A DNA stretch of 25,502 nt from Catenaria anguillulae PL171 (lineage: Eukaryota; Blastocladiomycota; Blastocladiomycetes; Blastocladiales; Catenariaceae). The position numbers were made by a program, and so were the translations under genes. Of the stretch, positions 20,700 to 25,502 are shown piece by piece (position 1 is the first letter of the stretch; each line of letters opens with the position of its first letter). The stretch is taken from positions 1 to 25,502 of the forward strand of contig MCFL01000330.1 in assembly GCA_002102555.1 (NCBI GenBank), read 5' to 3'. A model generated the notes under the pieces. It made no database searches, was not told the origin of the DNA, and saw nothing but the letters and a program-made list of their open reading frames with translations.

Positions 20700-21640
20700 C
20701 ACTCACGACCCGTCAATTGGCACGTTTCCTCGAAGGCTTGGAGGAGCTTGTGGTGGCCACGCTCCACAATTCCATTTACTCGCGGGTTGTATGGTGATGC
20801 CGAGGCAAACTTGCAACGAGATGACCAGACATGATGCTGCACTTCCTGAGACCCACAAGCGCCTCGATCTGAATAAAGTACAGATGGTACACCATGGCGA
20901 GCAAAGATGTCAGAGCTTAGGAAGTCGATGACATGGACAAAGCCAGCAAGCATGGACCACACAACAATGACGTTTCTAGCCCCGACTGAGATCCGCCTTG
21001 CACACAAAAAAAAATGATCAATTCCGATTTCCTCGAATGGGCCGGTAGGAACAGGGCGATAACCAAGTTGTCTTGAAGCAATTCGGCGAGCGAGGTCTTG
21101 GCAGATGTAGCATTCGGACATGTGTTGCTTGACATCTCGAACCAACTGTTTCCAGTATGCAGGAAAGTTGAGCAGCGCGCAAGTTGCGAAAGTCGTGGTG
21201 ACCCATTTCGCCCTGCACTTGATGAAGGAATCGCCGTCGCCGGCCAATGTTGTCGACAACCAGGCGGGCGGGACGACCTGGATCCGTGCGATTTAGACAG
21301 ACGCAATCGACCTAGTATTGGCGACTTCGTTGACGGTTGGCGCGCTCCTCCGTCCGTGCTTCTTGTATCGGATACGTGCCATGATGGACGCATTTGAAGA
21401 TATTCAGGTGGTCTTGAGATAACTCTTGCTGGGCCGCTTACTCTGGCTCAATTGGCCCGTCCGGCCGAGAACCAGTTTCGCTATCACAGGTGATGATGTG
21501 AACCATTTGTGTGGCGTGTGCCGGTCGCCGATCAGCGTGTAGCATATCATATGGCCTAGAGGCAATGTTTCCCATGATAACTTCTGGCCAATGCAGAGCA
21601 ACCAAATGGTTGTGACCCAATGAAATAGCATCATTCAACT
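20670..21640 (-). mobile_element. Ty3/Gypsy-type LTR retrotransposon fossil, integrase part
   Basis: A decayed fragment of a retrotransposon pol region. It includes the end of the zinc-binding part (ECYICQDLARRIASRQLG), the start of the integrase core (PFEEIGIDHFFLC), and later core sequence (FARHGVPSVLYSDRG and ASPYNPRVNGIVERGHHKLL). These match the Ty3/Gypsy integrase pattern. The left part of the interval (about 21400-21640) is assigned to the same element only tentatively. The fragment is broken, with several breaks. I see no long terminal repeats, gag, protease or reverse transcriptase in the window, so it is an old remnant of one end of an element. Boundaries are approximate. Confidence 0.75.
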
Positions 21641-21700
21641 TCTGAAGTGTGAGCCCAGTTCCCTACCCTGCCCACAAGACACCCAGTCCTGCCCTCCGTC

Positions 21701-24700
21701 ATGCACTCGCAATCATGTTTGGCGGCTCACGTTGGAGTTCGCCTTCGCGACTTTGAACGAGCTCGGCAGCTGACAAAGAGGCCGCCGCAGGAAAGCCAGA
21801 AAGCATTTCGAGCGCTTCTAGTGAGAATCGTGGCCACCTGTGCATTCACGCTCGCCCTTTTCACTCAAACTGTGAATTGCGTTCCATACGCACCTAGCTA
21901 CTCTTGGTGAGAATACGCCTTGCTGATCGAGACTTAGAAGGGTAAATCAACGCTATTCTCACTATCATTGTTTTTACAGGTCAATCACAATACGCGGCCA
22001 GCCAGTGTCAAGCGCAGCCCTCATCCACCCAGTCGTTGCGCCAGGAACAAACTTCTCCGTCATTCTGTCCATCAGTCACATAACCGTGCGCATTGATTCC
22101 CTCCCACACTCCATTTGTGGTCGTGAAGCAGCGTTGAACATGAATTCGGCCATTTTTCATAGTCCCAATCCCAATGTGCTGGATGCGCGCGAGACTTACA
22201 CGCAGTCGGAGGCTACCCGACACTTTCGTTCACCAACTCGATCATCCGGCCACTTCAAGACATGACCGATCCGGTCACGGTTCGGAATCGTACGCTTGTT
22301 CTCATAGTCAATCTTGCACATTCCCATAAGTCCTCGTTTTTCGCAGTTTCAGCCTGACGTTGATGTATTTGACCCGCAATTGCAGTCTTCTCTCCAACAA
22401 CTTGCACATGGATCATCCCATGTCAATCATCATCCACAATCTCTTCCCGGGGCGGCCGCGGTCTTGCCAATCTGCTGATCCGACCATCCACATTGCTACC
22501 GTCCTACCTCGCCCGTGCCAATTTCAATGTCGCTCAGCCCGTGACGATCAAAGTCTCTGCCCTCTTTTCCATTGACCCAGCGACTGGTGTCCCAACGTCG
22601 AAATTGGGAACTCTGAGCGCGGTTCCAGCACCGCCGAGCTTACCGGCTAACCCAAGCCAGGGACTGTTGGGCGACGACTCGGGCATTTTGGGCGGATCGC
22701 ATGTGGTTTTCACGACCAATGCATTTTGGACGAGCGCAAAGTTGACACCGCAGTGGTCGGAAGCGGTCAACGCGGCTCCGCTCGTGTGTACTGGCGCGAC
22801 GGGAATGGTCGTCAACGATTTGGAAGAATTGGCCGGTGGGAGGCAGATTGTGTTTGCAACGACCAAGGGGCTTGTCGTATACAATGTGCGTTTTCTTGCT
22901 TGGAATGATTTCACAGCCACATGCGTTGCCTTGCCGCTGCTGATAGTCGATGGGCGAAAAAAAAAAAAAAAAAATCCAGTCCACGTCCAATACCATGTCC
23001 ATTGCCCTATCGGAATGCATCGTGCAACTTGCCGTGTCTTCTGGCATTGACCCCGTTGTCGGCACCTGCCCTCTGGCTATCATGTCATCAAGCTATCGAC
23101 TCTGGACCATTGATCCAGTCACGGGTGTCGTTGCAAGGATCACGTCGTCTTCGGGCCAGTCGCTCTACGAGTTCTTGGGCACAATCAACTACCAAATCAT
23201 TTCGTCCGACATTTCCAACATGCGCTGCGGTGATGTGGCCGTCTTGTACTTGCGCTCGGGAACGTACTACGTCGCAACACTAACAAGTGGGGTTTGGAGC
23301 GTCAGGTTCAAGTTTCCGGCATCAGTGCCCATTTGCACGTATCCATTGTCGACTTTTGATACCGTGAAAAGCCGTGGCTCAACGCATTTCCACGTAATGG
23401 ATAAACAGATTCCCCGCCGAGTGCAACCCCACAATTGTTTAACGACTCGTCCGTTGTTCAATACCCGACAGCATTCACAGTGACCACCACGGGCTCGCGC
23501 GCATTGACATTGACAGGGCTCATGTACTCCAAGGCGCCAAGCAACGACTTGTACATTTACGGCTCGGCCCTATTTTACAGTCCCGACAATGGAAACTCGC
23601 AGTTTCTCGTAGAAAATGCACCAGGTTCGACCATGATTTCAACATTTGCAACGTCAGCCACGAGTTATGGATACATGTACCTGTTTACGGACGGAACGGT
23701 TTGTTTGCTTCATCATTCACAATGTGGGTGGTGCAAATTCTACCTGGCTTTCTCACATTCGGTTGCCTGCCTGCTTGGCCATAGATGTTTGGTGGCCTTG
23801 CGCCTTTTCCAGCCACTTTCCCACTGGGAACAGCTCCGCCATCCACCGTCAGTCTCGATTTTGACGCCGTCGGCCAACCTTACACGCTGCAATGGACATC
23901 CAGCGGCCTTGTGCGCACCAACATTGACTGGGCGGCGCAATGGGACGCCGGCGTGCTCAGCGCGGCCGTGTCACCTGCCACCTCGGGTGTGCAGCCGACT
24001 TGCTCGTACGGCTCGATACGCGTTCAAGGCACCATGGACCCACGCTTCACACGAACAGCTTTGCCAGTCTCACGCTTTGGCCCACTCGACTATGGCGTGT
24101 TGGCGATTGGCGTGGATGTGAGATTGCCTTCGGCGATTTACCTCGATTACTCTCAATCATACTCGTTCACGGTCGATTTGGCACCCGTATCTGCCTCGGA
24201 TCCATTGTCGGCGCTCATGATTGCCGTCCAAGTCTCGGACCCTGACTTGGTTCAAGTCACTTCAGATCGCATTGAGCTCGTGTCACAATACCGTGTCGTG
24301 TACCGTATCACTGTGCGGGACCGCGGCGTTTACGGAAAGCAGCGGGCTCCAGGCGTGGACTTGAGCCCAGTCACAATCACCGTTTCGGTTATCAACGGAG
24401 AGCCCTGTCCGCTATCCACCGTGGGTCCGCTCGTCGTGTACATTGGATGTGCTCCTGGTCAAGTACTCGTCAAGGATCCACAAACGTCGCAGATGTGCGT
24501 CAACCCGGACCCAAACGTTGAATGCGTGCACATGGACTCGGATTACAAGCCCACGTTTTCGCTCATCGACACGGTCACCGGCACAGCGACTCCCTTTGCC
24601 AATCCCATCACACTGAGCATTGTCGGCGGCGGCCCGCGTGCCAGCGGCGTTGCGGGCATTTCTACATTTTCCGCGTCCGACTTGTCAACCATCAACGAAA

Positions 24701-25440
24701 TCACATGGTCGCCCAACTTTGACACGGACCTGCCACGGCTCAGCGACGGACGATACGTTTACCCAACCGCACAGGGCGTCAACATCTCGTGGGTGTGCCT
24801 TTCTGGGTCGCCTTGTTCGGGGATCGTGCCCACGTTCCCAGACCCTCCAGAGTACATGTTTCGCGTGATGGCTACCACGGCCAACGTGTCGACGGGTCTC
24901 TCGTATTGCACGCTCGACACGAGCTACCCAACGCGCCTATACGGCCTCGCGCTCGACCTCACCACATCGCTGCTCGCCACGGGACTTACACTGCTCATCA
25001 CGCTCTTGCTCGTTGTCGCGTCGGCCGCGTGGCAAAAGCATCTGCAAACAAAGAGTCTCATGCAAGTCAACCCGATCCTCGAGTTTGATGCCATGGGCGT
25101 TGCGCGCATGCCGCTCGAAGGTGCCAGCGGCATTGGCGGCGAGTTTTCGCTGAGCAAGCCGCCGAGTCGCACCGGATTGGGTGGGCCAGGGAGTCAGCAG
25201 CAGCTCGTGGGCATTTTGAAGTCATCGGGTGGGTCCACGTCGCAGCCGGGAAGTCGACCGGGGTCGGGCGGGTCGCAGAGGGCCTTACTGTTGCCGTCGG
25301 CGGCGGAGCACAGGATTCCAGCGGCGCAACGGTCGGGATGGGCAGCAGCAGCTACAGCAGCAGCAGCAACCTGTTCCTGTGCAGGCATTGTTGAGGAATC
25401 GGCGGCGATTTTGGAGGAGGAGGATAGCGCCGCGATTTGA
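21701..25440 (+). CDS. CatSper auxiliary subunit-like single-pass membrane protein, multi-exon
   Basis: The ATG at 21701 leads to an N-terminal signal or anchor (LLVRIVATCAFTLALFTQTV). Introns supported by frame: 21907-21979 (GTGAGA...TACAG), one from 22886 (GTGCGT) ending at 22979 or 22946, and 23699-23784 (GTTTGT...CATAG). Between 22200 and 22500, and near 23360-23410, the frame changes without a clear splice. The last exon, 23785-25440 (551 codons), carries the diagnostic part: YRITVRDRGVYG, INGEPCPLSTVGPLVVYIGC, HMDSDYKPTFSLID, NEITWSPNF, MFRVMATTANVSTGLSYCTL, then a membrane helix at about 24939-25035 (TSLLATGLTLLITLLLVVAS) and a cytosolic tail of about 135 residues rich in Gly, Ser and Gln. 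The order (Cys motif, 'DYKP' block, Trp, 'YxFRV...YC', helix) resembles the C-terminal ectodomain of animal CATSPERE/D/B subunits from memory. Those subunits form the extracellular canopy of the flagellar CatSper calcium channel. Which subunit it resembles most is unsure. Confidence 0.7.
22957..22974 (+). repeat. A18 homopolymer at an intron/exon edge
   Basis: Eighteen adenines lie just upstream of the AG at 22978-22979 in the CatSper-like gene. If splicing uses the earlier AG at 22945-22946 instead, the run is coding and gives a lysine string (EKKKKK) in frame. Either reading keeps the frame only for the present run length. Confidence 0.9.
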
Positions 25441-25502
25441 TTTGGTCAAGGGCCTTTCTTGTGTTTGCAGTTCGACTCGAGTTCTTGTCCAGTCTTGTCC
25501 AT
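25441..25502. other. 3' flank of the CatSper-like gene
   Basis: 62 bases follow the stop codon. There is no recognisable polyadenylation signal within the window. Confidence 0.5.

Noticed and set aside
22950-23483. A separate gene starting MGEKKKKK at 22950
   Set aside because: The frame continues the CatSper-like protein after a frame-consistent intron, so the ATG is internal.
1-25502. Search for tRNA, rRNA, CRISPR or bacterial operon features
   Set aside because: None seen. Introns and protein families indicate a eukaryotic nuclear region.

Overview
This window looks like nuclear DNA from a zoosporic fungus, most likely of the Blastocladiomycota (the Allomyces/Catenaria/Blastocladiella type). 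The signs are moderately GC-rich coding sequence, short GT-AG introns (about 60-100 nt) with good frame agreement, a fungal velvet-domain regulator, a fungal-type GRAM+VASt sterol-transfer protein, a gene resembling a CatSper auxiliary subunit (a flagellum-linked family), and large proteins built of degenerate ankyrin-like repeats ending in a 'VLDWW' motif. There is no operon structure and no ribosome binding sites. I see no tRNA, rRNA or CRISPR array. The lineage is an inference from gene content.

Layout. 1-2055 (+): the 3' part of an ankyrin-like 'LDWW' repeat gene, readable only by changing frame many times, so probably a pseudogene. 2943-3583 (+): a small secreted proline-rich protein, also with frame changes. 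3995 to about 8031 (-): a GRAM/VASt membrane protein with one very long exon and at least two shorter 5' exons. 8772-11014 (+): a four-exon membrane protein of unknown family, divergent from the GRAM/VASt gene across about 740 bp. 11015-14057: about 3 kb without a confident gene. 14058-17079 (+): a velvet-family regulator with three introns and a clean core domain, but frame changes in its low-complexity flanks. 17331-19673 (-): an intact 780-residue 'LDWW' repeat gene, a close paralogue of the broken copy at the left end. 19931-20699 (+): a coiled-coil/acidic protein fragment that runs into an old Ty3/Gypsy-type integrase fossil (about 20670-21640, minus strand). 21701-25440 (+): a multi-exon CatSper auxiliary-like protein with a single pass near its C terminus.

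How the parts relate. The two repeat genes form an inverted paralogous pair about 15 kb apart, one intact and one decayed. The velvet gene and the intact repeat gene converge. The repeat gene and the coiled-coil gene diverge from a 257-bp spacer containing a perfect three-unit 12-bp tandem repeat. The integrase fossil fills the space directly upstream of the CatSper-like gene. Otherwise the genes look functionally unrelated: sterol transport, developmental regulation, membrane/ectodomain proteins and possibly flagellar calcium signalling.

The main caution is that several otherwise convincing host genes need +/-1 frame changes, mostly in low-complexity stretches. Whether this is sequence error or real decay cannot be settled from the sequence alone. 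All domain calls come from reading the translations, with no database search.
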